DNA of 64,000 bases from NCBI GenBank assembly GCA_019911805.1, contig JAIOJV010000088.1, positions 31,842 to 95,841 on the forward strand. Direction: 5' to 3'. Positions 16,036 through 24,830 of the stretch are shown in pieces. This DNA is from Gammaproteobacteria bacterium. Its GTDB lineage: Bacteria > Pseudomonadota > Gammaproteobacteria > Thiohalobacterales > Thiohalobacteraceae. Made by a program: the position numbers and the translations under genes. Under the pieces are notes generated by a model. That model worked only from the letters and a program-made list of their open reading frames with translations. It was not told the origin of the DNA and made no database searches. Positions within the stretch are counted from its first letter, which is position 1, and the number at the start of each line of letters is the position of its first letter.

Positions 16036-17868
16036 TCAGTCGCGCCGATACAGCGCAGCGTAGCTCGCGTGCACGAACGGCGCGCGCCGCACCGCCGGCA
16101 GCGCCTGCGCCAACGCCCGGCGCAGGCGCGGTGCAGCGACACCGAGGTCCTGCGACACCGCCATCAGCACCGCCGGCGGCGCGGGCAGCGGACCATCGGG
16201 CACGGCGCTGCCGGCCACCCCCCAGTGCAACAAGGCATCCTCACCCAGGCGCCAGCCGCCTTCCTCAGCGTAGAACCGCGCCCAGGCCTGCTCGGTCAGA
16301 CCCCGCAGTCGCCGCTCAGCGTCTGCGTCTGCGCCGAAGACCTCCCCGTAATCGCGCAGGCCGGCGGCGACGAGGGTGTAATCCTCCAGTTCCGCCGCAG
16401 CCGGCACGTGACCGTCCGGGTGCACGCGCAGCAAGCGCCCGCCGACAAGAAAATGTGCCACGATGAAGTCCCGCTGCGCCCGCGCGGCACGCGTATAGCG
16501 CCCCTGCGGGTGCCCCGCATCGAACCGGCGCGCGGCCTCACTCAAGGCCGTCAGCATCAGGCCGTTCCAGCCGGCCAGACGCTTGGTGTCGACGGGCAGC
16601 CCACGCGCGCTGCGCGCCGCCCGCAGGCGGACACGCAGCGCCGCGAGGACCTGTCCGACCGCGGCCGGTGTGCGGTCGGTCGCGTGCGCCAGCGCAGCCT
16701 CGTCCAGGCGCGGTATCAGGAGATGACCGCCCTCGAAGTCGGGCCTGTCGTCCAGCGCCCAGAGGCGCTCCAGCAGCGGAAAGTACTCACCCGCCAACCG
16801 CTCGATCTCCGTCGTGTCCCATAGATAGTAACCACCCTCCTCACCCGCGGTGTCGACCGCTGACAGCGCGGCAACATAACCACCGCCCGGTGCCGCCATG
16901 TCCGTCAGCAGAAACTCCAGCGTATCGCGGGCGGTGGCGGCGAAGCGTGCCTCGCCAAACAGCTCCGCGGCGCGCAGATACACGACGACGAGCTGGGCAT
17001 TGTCGTAGAGCATCTTTTCAAAATGCGGCTGTTGCCAGCCGGGATCGGTCGTGTAGCGGAAGAAGCCCCCACCGAGATGATCGCGCAGGCCCTGCGTTGC
17101 CATCTGCTCCAGCGTAAACCGTAGAAAATCCGCCAGCCGCGGGTCCGGCCTGCGCGCCTGCAGCTCCAGCAGCGCCGCCAGCTGTGGCGCCAGCGGGAAT
17201 TTGCTCTGTGCGCCGAAACCGCCGGCGAGGGTGTCGGCCCGTGCCAGCGCCTCGTCCAGCAAGCGGTCATCGAGGGGCCGGGGGGGCTGCCCCGCAACGG
17301 CCTCCCCGGTCTGCGTCGACGGGTCGTTGCGGGTAGCGGCGGCGGCGCGCGCCAGGTCCGCGAGCGCCTCGGCGTCACGCGCCCAGCGCCCTGCGAGGTC
17401 TTCCAGAATGCCCTGAAATTCCTGCGGAGGCAGATAGAGGGTGCCGGCCAGTGGGAAACCATCGGGGGTGAGGAAGACATTGGCCGGCCAGCCCGCCTGG
17501 CCGCGCGTGTGGCGCAGGAAGTCCATCAGTCCGGCGTCGACCGTCGGTGACCATTCGCGGTCGAGCTTCACGGGGATGAAATGGCGGTTGATGTACGCGG
17601 CGATGCCAGGGTCGCGATAGCTCTCCCGCTGCATGACGTGGCACCAGTGACAGCTGAAGTAGCCGGTCGACACCAGCAGCAACCGACCCTCGCGCGTCGC
17701 ACGACCGAAGGCCTCCGCATCCCACAGCTGCCAGTGCACCGGATCGTCCGCATGCATGGCGAGATAGGGTGAGGGGTGATCCGCGAGCCGGTTGCGCGAC
17801 GGCGCATCGGTGCCCGGGACGGACAGCGGCGCGAACAGCAGCAGGATCAGGATCAGAGGGACGGGCAT
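16036..17868 (-). CDS. DUF255 thioredoxin-fold protein (YyaL/SSP411-like), exported
   Basis: A 610-residue protein with an N-terminal signal peptide (PLILILLLFAPLSVPG) followed by a thioredoxin-like domain. NRLADHPSPYLAMHADDPVHW and the C73-H-W-C76 site (GYFSCHWCHVM) mark the DUF255 family. A long alpha/alpha-barrel half follows (GGFGAQSKFPLAPQL, HFEKMLYDNAQLVVVYL, WNGLMLTALSEAARRF), as in N-acylglucosamine epimerase-like folds. The start at 17868 has an excellent GAAGGGAA ribosome site; an upstream ATG at 17889 is less likely. It lies 58 bases downstream of tatC in the same direction and may be transcribed with it. The biochemical role of this family is unsettled. Confidence 0.9.
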   Translation of the reverse strand: MPVPLILILLLFAPLSVPGTDAPSRNRLADHPSPYLAMHADDPVHWQLWDAEAFGRATREGRLLLVSTGYFSCHWCHVMQRESYRDPGIAAYINRHFIPVKLDREWSPTVDAGLMDFLRHTRGQAGWPANVFLTPDGFPLAGTLYLPPQEFQGILEDLAGRWARDAEALADLARAAAATRNDPSTQTGEAVAGQPPRPLDDRLLDEALARADTLAGGFGAQSKFPLAPQLAALLELQARRPDPRLADFLRFTLEQMATQGLRDHLGGGFFRYTTDPGWQQPHFEKMLYDNAQLVVVYLRAAELFGEARFAATARDTLEFLLTDMAAPGGGYVAALSAVDTAGEEGGYYLWDTTEIERLAGEYFPLLERLWALDDRPDFEGGHLLIPRLDEAALAHATDRTPAAVGQVLAALRVRLRAARSARGLPVDTKRLAGWNGLMLTALSEAARRFDAGHPQGRYTRAARAQRDFIVAHFLVGGRLLRVHPDGHVPAAAELEDYTLVAAGLRDYGEVFGADADAERRLRGLTEQAWARFYAEEGGWRLGEDALLHWGVAGSAVPDGPLPAPPAVLMAVSQDLGVAAPRLRRALAQALPAVRRAPFVHASYAALYRRD

Positions 17869-17925
17869 GATTCCCTTCCTTCGCGCCACCGCGCGGGGTC
17901 GGGCGCACTATTTATGGACTGGCAC

Positions 17926-18792
17926 TCACGGCTTGGGCTCCGCGGCGTCCTTGCGTTCGTCCGCCTCGATACGATCAAGCTCGGCGTCCATGTCCGCCTC
18001 GGTCATGGGTTCGAAGGGCGTGTGGTCGGTCTCGGCGGTGCTCTTCTTCGGCACGAAGTGCCGGGCCATGAACACGCCGATCTCGAACAGCAGCCACATC
18101 GGCAGGGCGAGCAGGGTCTGCGAAATGATATCCGGCGGCGTGAGCAGCATGCCGATCACGAAGGCGCCCACGATGATGTAGGGGCGCTTCGCCGCCAGTG
18201 CGTCCGGCGTCGTCACACCCATCCACACCAGGACGAAGGTGGCCACCGGGACCTCGAACGCGGCGCCGAAGGCGAAGAACAACGTCAGCACGAAGTCCAG
18301 ATACTTGCCGATGTCGGTCATCACCGCCACACCCTCGGGTGCGGTGCCGGTGAGGAAGGCGAAGATCAGGGGAAACACCACATAGTAGGCGAACAGCCCG
18401 CCCAGATAGAACAGCAGCGTGCTCGACACCAGCAGCGGTACGATCATGCGGCGCTCGTTCCGATACAGCCCGGGCGCGATGAACGCCCACAGCTGATAGA
18501 GCAGAAACGGCACGGCGACGAAGATCGCCAGCACCAGCGTGAGCTTGAAGGGAATCAGGAACGGTGACACCACCTCGATGGCGATCATGGAGCTGTTTTC
18601 GGGCATGTGCGCGAGCAGCGGCTCGGCCAGCAACGAGAACAGCTGGTTGGCGAAGGGCGCCATCGCCAGAAAGATAACGAGCACGACCACGACCATGCGC
18701 AGGACCCGGTCGCGCAGTTCGACCAGGTGGGCAAGGAACGGCTGCTCCACGTCGCCAGCGGACGTGTCGCGCTTGGGATCAGATCTTGCCAT
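17926..18792 (-). CDS. tatC: Sec-independent protein translocase TatC
   Basis: Core membrane receptor of the Tat pathway, which exports folded, often cofactor-bearing proteins with twin-arginine signals. The 288-residue protein has six helices. It begins with QPFLAHLVELRDRVLR, containing the conserved HLxELR near the start, and shows FALFYLGGLF-like and PDIISQTLLALPMWLLFEIG helices at expected places. The C-terminal cytoplasmic tail is acidic and longer than in E. coli. The start overlaps the end of tatB by 14 bases, which supports coupled synthesis of the TatBC receptor complex. Confidence 0.96.
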   Translation of the reverse strand: MARSDPKRDTSAGDVEQPFLAHLVELRDRVLRMVVVVLVIFLAMAPFANQLFSLLAEPLLAHMPENSSMIAIEVVSPFLIPFKLTLVLAIFVAVPFLLYQLWAFIAPGLYRNERRMIVPLLVSSTLLFYLGGLFAYYVVFPLIFAFLTGTAPEGVAVMTDIGKYLDFVLTLFFAFGAAFEVPVATFVLVWMGVTTPDALAAKRPYIIVGAFVIGMLLTPPDIISQTLLALPMWLLFEIGVFMARHFVPKKSTAETDHTPFEPMTEADMDAELDRIEADERKDAAEPKP

Positions 18793-19213
18793 GCTGCTTT
18801 GGCGACGCCTGGTCCGTCAGCTCGGTGGCGGCGGTGCCCCCGGTAACGGCGGTGTCCTCGACGGCCGCGGTGTCCTCGACGGTCGCGGTGTCCTCGATGG
18901 CCGCGGCTTCCTCGGCATCACGCGCCGCCTGGGCCTCCGGGCTGAAGAACTCCCGGGCGGCGGCCGTGGCCTGGTCGACCTCTTCAACAATCTCGTGCAG
19001 ACCGACGGAATCGGCCTGTTTCTCGAGCGTACGCTTGAGTTCTTCGGTGGCCAGTTCGCGCTGCACATCCGCCTTGACCGTCGCGACCATGCGCCGCGCG
19101 CGGCCCATGTACAGCCCGGCCGTACGCGCCACCCGCGGCAGACGCTCCGGGCCGATGACGATCAGCGCCACGATTGCAATGAGGATGAGTTCCCAGAAAC
19201 CGATATCAAACAT
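18779..19213 (-). CDS. tatB: Sec-independent protein translocase TatB
   Basis: Partner of TatC in the twin-arginine receptor complex. The 144-residue protein starts with MFDIGFWELILIAIVALIVIG, a single N-terminal membrane helix with the TatB Glu at position 8. PERLP, an amphipathic helix and a long charged tail follow. The tail contains a low-complexity run built on IEDTATVEDTAAVEDTAV, which varies easily by slippage. It lies 91 bases downstream of tatA, and that gap is filled by a repeat hairpin. Confidence 0.95.
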   Translation of the reverse strand: MFDIGFWELILIAIVALIVIGPERLPRVARTAGLYMGRARRMVATVKADVQRELATEELKRTLEKQADSVGLHEIVEEVDQATAAAREFFSPEAQAARDAEEAAAIEDTATVEDTAAVEDTAVTGGTAATELTDQASPKQHGKI

Positions 19214-19216
19214 GAT

Positions 19217-19303
19217 GTCAGGGACTAGGGGCCAGGGGTTAGGAGGAGGTGCGGAAAACGGGTAGTTTTCCTAGAACCTAGTCCCTAGTCCCTAACCCCT
19301 GAT
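19217..19303. repeat. Facing-arm heptamer repeat (GGGACTAGG family) between tatA and tatB
   Basis: The left arm (19217-19242, CAGGGACTAGGGGCCAGGGG) and right arm (19270-19301, ending CCCTAGTCCCTAACCCCTG) are complementary over about 25 bases. On the transcript they would form a strong stem inside the tatABC message. The CTAGG core relates it to the arrays at 21188-21388, 27210-27440 and 57832-57923. Confidence 0.8.
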
Positions 19304-19304
19304 C

Positions 19305-19541
19305 CTATGCCTTATCCTTCTCTTTGGCAGTCACTTCGCCATCGATAGTGCGGCCGTCCGCCTGCTCGAGCTGATCTTTGTCGGCGCCCTTTTCCTCGCC
19401 TTCTTTCACCGCACTCTTGAAACCTTTGACGGCGGTGCCCAGATCCGAGCCCAACGTCCGCAGACGCTTCGCGCCGAACAGGACCAGCACGATCGCCAGA
19501 ACGATCAGAAGCTGCCAGATACTGATGCCACCAAATCCCAT
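19305..19541 (-). CDS. tatA: Sec-independent protein translocase TatA
   Basis: Pore-forming subunit that oligomerises at the Tat translocation site. The 78-residue protein has an N-terminal membrane helix ([17 protein letters not shown]), the [10 protein letters not shown] hinge, an amphipathic helix ([19 protein letters not shown]) and a short charged tail. Gln at position 10 lies in the helix, where the TatA polar residue is expected. The gene follows hisE by 38 bases. This his-to-tat linkage is common in Gammaproteobacteria outside the enterics. Confidence 0.95.
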   Translation of the reverse strand: MGFGGISIWQLLIVLAIVLVLFGAKRLRTLGSDLGTAVKGFKSAVKEGEEKGADKDQLEQADGRTIDGEVTAKEKDKA

Positions 19542-19579
19542 ACCAACTCCTCCAGCCGCAACTCAGCGGCGCTGTAAAT

Positions 19580-19912
19580 TCAGGCCTGATCAGGCGTACG
19601 GGCCGCCTTCTCCTCCAGCCCCGAGAGACCGAAGCGGCGTTCCAGTTCCTGCAGTACATCTGCGGGACCGAGGTCCTGCTGCGCCAGCATGACCAGGGTA
19701 TGAAACCACAAATCCGCAGTTTCATAAATCAAGTGCTCCCGCGCACCACCCTTTGCGGCCAGGATGGTCTCGGTGGCCTCTTCACCCACCTTCTTCAGGA
19801 TGGCGTCGAGACCTTTGCTGTAGAGCCCGGCAACATAGGAACTATCGGGATCGGCGCCTTTGCGCGCCTCCAGGATCACTGCCAGCCTCTCCAGGGTATC
19901 ACTCATGGCCAC
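19580..19912 (-). CDS. hisE: Phosphoribosyl-ATP pyrophosphatase
   Basis: Second step of histidine synthesis: hydrolyses PR-ATP to PR-AMP and pyrophosphate. The 110-residue all-alpha protein shows the family core ([21 protein letters not shown], then [10 protein letters not shown] and [13 protein letters not shown]) with the Glu and Asp metal ligands ([13 protein letters not shown]). It is a stand-alone enzyme, not the HisIE fusion of enterics. The start overlaps hisI by 14 bases. Confidence 0.95.
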   Translation of the reverse strand: MAMSDTLERLAVILEARKGADPDSSYVAGLYSKGLDAILKKVGEEATETILAAKGGAREHLIYETADLWFHTLVMLAQQDLGPADVLQELERRFGLSGLEEKAARTPDQA

Positions 19913-20303
19913 TCCGCTGCGTATAGATGCTGCCGGGGTCCTTCAGTACCGGTTCCACCGCCTGCCACTGACCATCTTCCAGCCGGTGGAAGAAGCAGCT
20001 GCGCCGGCCGGTATGACAGGCAATGCCACCGACCTGCTCGATCTTCAGCAGGATCACGTCCTTATCGCAGTCGAGGCGGATGTCGCGGACCTCCTGCACA
20101 TGCCCCGACTCCTCGCCCTTGCGCCACAGGCGCTGGCGCGAGCGCGACCAGTACACGGCGCGCCCTTCAGCCACGGTGAGCGTGAGGGATTCGCGGTTCA
20201 TCCAGGCGAACATGAGGACCTCGCCGGTCGCCGCGTCCTGCGCGATCGCCGGTACCAGGCCATCCGCAGTCCATTCGATCTCATCCAACCAGTTCGGTTC
20301 CAT
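19899..20303 (-). CDS. hisI: Phosphoribosyl-AMP cyclohydrolase
   Basis: Third step of histidine synthesis: opens the purine ring of PR-AMP. The 134-residue protein has the family start ([22 protein letters not shown]), the repeat-like [18 protein letters not shown], and two zinc sites: LDCDKD and CHTGRRSCF. It is a separate gene from hisE and overlaps it, so the two activities that are fused in E. coli are translationally linked here. Confidence 0.96.
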   Translation of the reverse strand: MEPNWLDEIEWTADGLVPAIAQDAATGEVLMFAWMNRESLTLTVAEGRAVYWSRSRQRLWRKGEESGHVQEVRDIRLDCDKDVILLKIEQVGGIACHTGRRSCFFHRLEDGQWQAVEPVLKDPGSIYTQRSGHE

Positions 20304-20413
20304 GTTCCCGATTACGCTCCGGCGTCTCGATAGGACGCCCCAGGGGGTGGATTTATTGCAGACGCCGCCAATTCACGTGGCAGCATCCGAACGGCACCCG
20401 GCCGCGCCTGCGT

Positions 20414-21184
20414 CTACAGGCGGACCTCCACGCCGGCGGCGGCCATGTACGCCTTGGCCTCGGCGATGGTGTAGGTGCCGAAGTGGAAGATGCTCGCGGC
20501 CAGCACCGCATCCGCGCCGCCCTCGCGCACGCCCTCGACCAGATGATCGAGGTTGCCCACACCGCCGGAGGCGATCACCGGCACCTCCACCGCATCACTG
20601 ACGGCACGGGTGAGTGCCAGATCGAAGCCGTCCTTGGTGCCGTCGCGATCCATGCTGGTGAGCAGGATCTCACCAGCGCCGTAGTCGACCATGCGGCGCG
20701 CCCACTCGACGGCATCCAGACCGGTGGGCTTGCGCCCGCCGTGGGTGAAGATCTCCCAGCGCGCCGGCTCGCCCGCGGTGCTGACACGCTTGGCGTCGAT
20801 GGCCACGACGATGCATTGCGAGCCGAAGCGCTCGGCCGCCTCGCGCACGAATTCGGGCCGGCTCACCGCCGCAGTGTTGATTGCGACCTTGTCGGCGCCG
20901 GCATTCAGCATCCTGCGGATGTCGGGCAACGCGCGGATGCCACCGCCAACGGTCAGCGGGATGAACACCTCGCCGGCGACCTGCTCGACGACGTGGACCA
21001 TGGTCTCACGATCGTCGGAGCTGGCCGTGATATCCAGAAACGTGATCTCGTCGGCACCCTGCTCGTCGTAGCGGCGCGCGATCTCCACCGGATCACCGGC
21101 ATCGCGGATCGCGACGAACTTCACGCCCTTGACGACACGTCCGGCATCGACATCAAGACAGGGGATGATACGTTTGGATAGCAT
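20414..21184 (-). CDS. hisF: Imidazole glycerol phosphate synthase, cyclase subunit
   Basis: TIM-barrel partner of HisH. It uses ammonia from HisH to turn PRFAR into IGP and AICAR. The 256-residue enzyme begins with [18 protein letters not shown] (the catalytic Asp 11 position), and the second catalytic Asp lies at VVAIDAKR. Phosphate loops occur at VGGGIR and ASGGVGN. The start at 21184 directly abuts the hisA/hisF repeat spacer. There are 110 bases between it and hisI. Confidence 0.97.
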   Translation of the reverse strand: MLSKRIIPCLDVDAGRVVKGVKFVAIRDAGDPVEIARRYDEQGADEITFLDITASSDDRETMVHVVEQVAGEVFIPLTVGGGIRALPDIRRMLNAGADKVAINTAAVSRPEFVREAAERFGSQCIVVAIDAKRVSTAGEPARWEIFTHGGRKPTGLDAVEWARRMVDYGAGEILLTSMDRDGTKDGFDLALTRAVSDAVEVPVIASGGVGNLDHLVEGVREGGADAVLAASIFHFGTYTIAEAKAYMAAAGVEVRL

Positions 21185-21187
21185 GAA

Positions 21188-21388
21188 TTCAGGTCCTAGG
21201 TCCTAGGTCCAGGTTCTAGGTCCTAGGGGTTCGTGGTCAGGCTTGGGAGCGAGATCTTTCCTCGGTCTACTTAAAAGTCAGGTCCTAGGTCCTAGGTGCT
21301 AGGAGTTCGCGACCAAGCTCAGGAGAAAGGTTTTCCCTCGTCCCTAGCACCTAGAACCTAGAACCTAGAGCCTAGAACCTAGAACCTC
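21188..21388. repeat. CTAGGTC heptamer arrays between hisA and hisF, duplicated
   Basis: Bases 21188-21228 and 21280-21302 carry tandem TCCTAGG/TTCTAGG units. Bases 21345-21388 carry the complementary CCTAGAA units. About 90 bases are imperfectly duplicated: each copy starts TCAGGTCCTAGGTCCTAGGT and continues GTTCG(T/C)G(G/A)... to a CCTCG(G)TC segment. The arms can form two alternative stems inside the his message. The 202-base gap between hisA and hisF holds nothing else. Confidence 0.85.
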
Positions 21389-22124
21389 AACCCCGTAATT
21401 CATCGACCCGTTTCTGGGCGGCGGTCAGATCGATACTGCCTTCATAGAGGGCGCGGCCGATGATCGCGCCCATGATGCCCTCGTTCTCCTCGGCGCACAG
21501 CGCGTCGATGTCGGTCATGCTGCTGACACCACCGGAGGCGATCACCGGAATGGTGATGGCGCGTGCCAGTGCCAGCGTGGCCTCGACGTTGACGCCGTTC
21601 ATCATGCCGTCACGGCCGATGTCGGTGTACACGATCGCCACCACGCCGTCGCGCTCGAAGCGCTGCGCGAGTTCCTGGACGTTATGGTGCGACAGCTTGG
21701 ACCAGCCGTCGATCGCCACCTTGCCGTCTTTGGCGTCGAGCCCGACGATGATGTGCCCCGGAAATTCCATGCACAGATTGTTGACGAAATGCGGCGCGCT
21801 GACCGCCTTGGTGCCGATGATGACATAGCTGACGCCGGCATCCAGATACGCCTGCACCGTGTCCTCGTCGCGGATGCCGCCACCGACCTGGATGGGCAGG
21901 TCGGGAAAGGTCGCGGCGATCTCCTTGATCACCGCCGCATTCACCGGCTGGCCGGCCAAGGCCCCGTTCAGGTCGACGATGTGCAGCCGTCGCGCGCCGG
22001 CCTCCACCCAGCGCCGCGCGACCTCGACGGGGGCGTCGGAGAATACCGTCACGTCATCCATGCGGCCCTGGCGCAGACGCACACATTTGCCGTCTTTCAG
22101 GTCGATGGCGGGTATCAGCAACAT
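21387..22124 (-). CDS. hisA: Phosphoribosylformimino-AICAR ribotide isomerase
   Basis: Fourth step of histidine synthesis: an Amadori isomerisation of ProFAR to PRFAR on a TIM barrel. The 245-residue protein begins [16 protein letters not shown] with catalytic Asp near residue 8, and the second catalytic Asp is in [10 protein letters not shown]. Phosphate loops [10 protein letters not shown] and [10 protein letters not shown] are present. The last codons overlap the end of the repeat spacer by two bases. Confidence 0.97.
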   Translation of the reverse strand: MLLIPAIDLKDGKCVRLRQGRMDDVTVFSDAPVEVARRWVEAGARRLHIVDLNGALAGQPVNAAVIKEIAATFPDLPIQVGGGIRDEDTVQAYLDAGVSYVIIGTKAVSAPHFVNNLCMEFPGHIIVGLDAKDGKVAIDGWSKLSHHNVQELAQRFERDGVVAIVYTDIGRDGMMNGVNVEATLALARAITIPVIASGGVSSMTDIDALCAEENEGIMGAIIGRALYEGSIDLTAAQKRVDELRG

Positions 22125-22176
22125 GGTCCTGTCCTCTGTGCCTGATCAGGTTGTGAAGTGTGATCCGGGGACCAGT

Positions 22177-22821
22177 CTAGTCCTGACCGTCCCAGTTGAC
22201 GAAATTGGCCAGCAGCCGCAGCCCGGCGTGTTGACTCTTCTCCGGGTGGAACTGCACGGCAAAGACGCCCTCGCCGCGCAGGGCGCTGACGAAGCTCAGG
22301 CCATAGTCGGTCGTGCCGGCGCAACTGGCCATGTCGGCCGGCTGCGCGTAGTAACTGTGCACGAAATAGAAACGGCTGTCCTGCTCGATGCCGTCCCAGA
22401 GCGGATGAGCGCGCTGCTGCACCTGATTCCAGCCCATGTGCGGAATCTTCAGACGTGTGCCGTGGGCGCTGTCCGTGAACCCATCCGGGAAGCGCCGCAC
22501 CTGGCCGGCGATCAGACCCAGGGCCGGCGTGCCGCCGTTCTCCTCGGAAAAGTCCAGCAAGGCCTGCATGCCCAGGCAGACGCCGAGCAGCGGCCGCTGG
22601 CCGACCAGGCCGCGGATCAGGGCATCGAATTCCAGTCGCCGCAATTCTTCCATGCAGTCGCGGATGGCGCCCACGCCCGGGAAGATGACACGATCGGCGC
22701 GCTCGATCTCGGTGCGATCGGCTGTCACCACGACGCGCGTGTCACCGGCGACGTGCTCCACTGCCTTCGCGATGGAATGCAGGTTGCCCATGCCATAGTC
22801 GATGATGGCGACGGATGTCAT
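22177..22821 (-). CDS. hisH: Imidazole glycerol phosphate synthase, glutamine amidotransferase subunit
   Basis: Class I amidotransferase that supplies ammonia to HisF. The 214-residue protein starts VAIIDYGMGNLHSIAKAVEH, with the nucleophile in LLGVCLGMQ and the His-Glu pair of the triad in VQFHPEKSQH. The oxyanion strand reads PGVGAIRDCM. The gene lies 52 bases upstream of hisA. Confidence 0.96.
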   Translation of the reverse strand: MTSVAIIDYGMGNLHSIAKAVEHVAGDTRVVVTADRTEIERADRVIFPGVGAIRDCMEELRRLEFDALIRGLVGQRPLLGVCLGMQALLDFSEENGGTPALGLIAGQVRRFPDGFTDSAHGTRLKIPHMGWNQVQQRAHPLWDGIEQDSRFYFVHSYYAQPADMASCAGTTDYGLSFVSALRGEGVFAVQFHPEKSQHAGLRLLANFVNWDGQD

Positions 22822-22835
22822 AGCGATGGCAGCGG

Positions 22836-22901
22836 GTAGGAGCGGCCTGTGGCCGCGAACCGGGTTTGCTCCACGCGGTTCGCGGCCAAGGCCACTCCTA
22901 C
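22836..22901. repeat. REP-type facing pair between hisB and hisH
   Basis: Left arm GTAGGAGCGGCCTGTGGCCG (from 22836) and right arm ending CCAAGGCCACTCCTAC (22901) form an imperfect hairpin across about 66 bases. The core GTAGGAGCGGC is shared with 919-946. REP sequences of this type are common in pseudomonads and xanthomonads. This one lies inside the his operon. Confidence 0.8.
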
Positions 22902-22947
22902 AAGGTTATGTGAGTAAGTACCCATGGTGACGGGTTAAGGAGCCGGC

Positions 22948-23541
22948 TCAGAGACTTCCCTTGGTGGAGGGCACCCGGCCCTGCATGCGCGGATCCGGCT
23001 CGGCCGCCATGCGCAGGGCGCGCCCGAAGGCCTTGAAGAGCGTCTCGGCGATGTGATGAGCGTTCACCCCACGCAGCATGTCGATGTGCAGGGTGGCCGG
23101 TACGTGGTTGACGAAGCCCTGGAAGAACTCGCGCAGCAGATCCACGTCGAAATCACCGATACGGGCCCGCTGGAACTGGACGTGGTACTCCAGCCCCGGC
23201 CGCCCGGAAAAATCGATCACCACCCGTGATAACGCCTCATCCAGCGGCACGTAGGCATGGCCGTAACGGCGGATGCCCTGTTTGTCGCCCAGCGCCTGGC
23301 CGAAGGCCTGGCCCAGGGTGATACCGACGTCCTCGACGGTGTGGTGGGCGTCGATGTGCAGATCGCCCTCGGCCTGGATGTCCAGGTCGATCAGCCCATG
23401 GCGGGCGATCTGATCCAGCATGTGATCCAGGAAGGGTACGCCGGTGCTGAAACGCGCGGCGCCGGTCCCGTCGAGATTCACCCGGATGGCGACGCGGGTC
23501 TCGAGCGTCTCCCGCCGCACCTCGGCTTGTCGTTGTGTCAT
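22948..23541 (-). CDS. hisB: Imidazoleglycerol-phosphate dehydratase (monofunctional)
   Basis: Sixth step of histidine synthesis: dehydrates IGP to imidazole acetol phosphate. The 197-residue enzyme has the metal-binding motifs [13 protein letters not shown] and [11 protein letters not shown] in the first half and the [15 protein letters not shown] repeat in the second. There is no HisN-type phosphatase domain, unlike the bifunctional HisB of E. coli. It is the first gene of the leftward his-tat cluster. The histidinol-phosphatase function must come from another gene outside the window. Confidence 0.97.
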   Translation of the reverse strand: MTQRQAEVRRETLETRVAIRVNLDGTGAARFSTGVPFLDHMLDQIARHGLIDLDIQAEGDLHIDAHHTVEDVGITLGQAFGQALGDKQGIRRYGHAYVPLDEALSRVVIDFSGRPGLEYHVQFQRARIGDFDVDLLREFFQGFVNHVPATLHIDMLRGVNAHHIAETLFKAFGRALRMAAEPDPRMQGRVPSTKGSL

Positions 23542-23861
23542 GTTGGATCATCCGGGCGAGACACGCGGCACTCTGTGCTCAGTCGGTCTTCTATTCAGTG
23601 AGTCGGGAAAATGGCGTATCCGCCGCGCGCAGCCCTGCAGACAGATCCACGGCAGCGACCCGATAACGGGCTCAGACGGCATCCTAACTGAAAATCACTT
23701 CGGAGAGAACCACCTGCGGCGCCCGCGACACGCCCGGGTAGCATATTCGGACCCAGTGACCTAGCCTGTGACCAATGGCGCCCATCAGCGCCTAAATTGA
23801 TTTAGCTCAAACAATCTGCTCAAATCGAACTGCCGATCGCCGGCCCGATGAAGGAACTTAC
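23542..23861. other. Divergent hisB/fnr spacer
   Basis: The 320-base gap carries no convincing gene. It holds the promoters of the leftward his operon and of rightward fnr. An FNR-type palindrome lies at 23797-23810, and an AAGGA ribosome site lies at 23851-23855. I see no his leader peptide with runs of His codons. Confidence 0.6.
23797..23810 (+). promoter_or_regulatory. FNR/ANR-box (TTGATTTAGCTCAA)
   Basis: TTGAT-N4-CTCAA matches the FNR consensus TTGAT-N4-ATCAA at nine of ten positions. It lies 52 bases before the TTG start and 61 before the ATG of the fnr gene. Autoregulation is likely, and the box could also act on the divergent his operon. Confidence 0.65.
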
Positions 23862-24647
23862 TTGGGCATCATGGACTCTTCCGTCGTCAACCTGAGTCGT
23901 ATCCAGGCCGCCTGCGAAAATTGCAGCCTGCACCAGCTGTGCCTGCCGCTGGAGCTCAACCACAGTGACGTCGAGGAGCTGGAGCGCATCATCAAACGCC
24001 GCCGCCCGTTGCAGCGCGGCGAACGGCTGTTCCAGGCGGGTGACAGCTTCTCGTCCATCTATGCCATCCGCTCCGGTTCGGTCAAGACCTTCGCCCTCAC
24101 CGACGACGGTCAGGAGCAGGTGACCGGCTTCCATCTCCCCAGCGAGCTCGTCGGCCTGGACGCCATCACCAGTGTGCTCCACAACTGCACGGCCGAGGCC
24201 CTGGAGACCACCAGCGCCTGCGAGATTCCGTTCGACATGCTGGAAGATCTCGCGACCCGTATCCCGGGACTGCAACGCCAGCTGCTGCGCATCATGAGTC
24301 GTGAGATCCTGGAGGATCAGGATATGATGATCTGGCTGGGCAAGAAGAGCGCCGAGGAACGGCTCGCCTTGCTGCTGCTGCGTATCTCCAAGCGTTTCAG
24401 CGACCGCAACTTTTCCGCCTGCGAATTCAACCTGAGCATGTCCCGGACCGACATCGCCAATTACCTCGGCCTGGCGGTGGAGACCGTCAGCCGGCTGTTC
24501 TCGCGCTTCCAGGCCGACGAGCTGCTGCGGGTCGACCGCAAACATGTCGTGATCAAGGACATGGCCGGCCTGCAGCGCATGGCCGGTCACGAACCCCGCG
24601 TGCCCCAACGAGCCACATACGCGGCGGATCCGGCCACATCAAAATAG
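23862..24647 (+). CDS. fnr: FNR/ANR-type oxygen-responsive transcription regulator
   Basis: Crp-family global regulator that senses oxygen through a [4Fe-4S] cluster. Counting from the TTG at 23862, the cysteines are C18, C21, C27 and C120, with the spacing of E. coli FNR (20, 23, 29, 122). The C-terminal helix-turn-helix carries SMSRTDIANYLGL followed by ETVSRLF, whose E-x-x-S-R residues read TTGAT half-sites. The ribosome site AAGGA is six bases from the TTG but 15 from the ATG at 23871, so TTG is the better start. Length is about 261 residues. It probably controls respiration under low oxygen. Confidence 0.94.
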   Translation: MGIMDSSVVNLSRIQAACENCSLHQLCLPLELNHSDVEELERIIKRRRPLQRGERLFQAGDSFSSIYAIRSGSVKTFALTDDGQEQVTGFHLPSELVGLDAITSVLHNCTAEALETTSACEIPFDMLEDLATRIPGLQRQLLRIMSREILEDQDMMIWLGKKSAEERLALLLLRISKRFSDRNFSACEFNLSMSRTDIANYLGLAVETVSRLFSRFQADELLRVDRKHVVIKDMAGLQRMAGHEPRVPQRATYAADPATSK

Positions 24648-24648
24648 G

Positions 24649-24695
24649 CAACGGGCTCGCTGCGCGCGAGTACCGGCGCACGAGCCTGTTTCTTG
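24649..24695 (+). terminator. Terminator candidate after fnr
   Basis: ACGGGCTCG (24651-24659) pairs with CGAGCCTGT (24681-24689) with one wobble. A short T-rich TTCTTGG follows. The tract is short, so efficiency is uncertain. Confidence 0.45.
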
Positions 24696-24830
24696 GATTC
24701 GGTACGTCAGGCCACGCCCCGACGCCTGTATGGGCTCCCTGCCCACTGCCGCCGCGCATCCTGCACACGCGGGACGCCTGGGCGCGGCGTCATACCGCCG
24801 GATGCGCTGATGCGCGCAGCGTCGGGCGTG

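Noticed and set aside
23542..23861. Histidine leader peptide attenuator before hisB
   Set aside because: No short ORF with a run of His codons was seen in the minus-strand leader.
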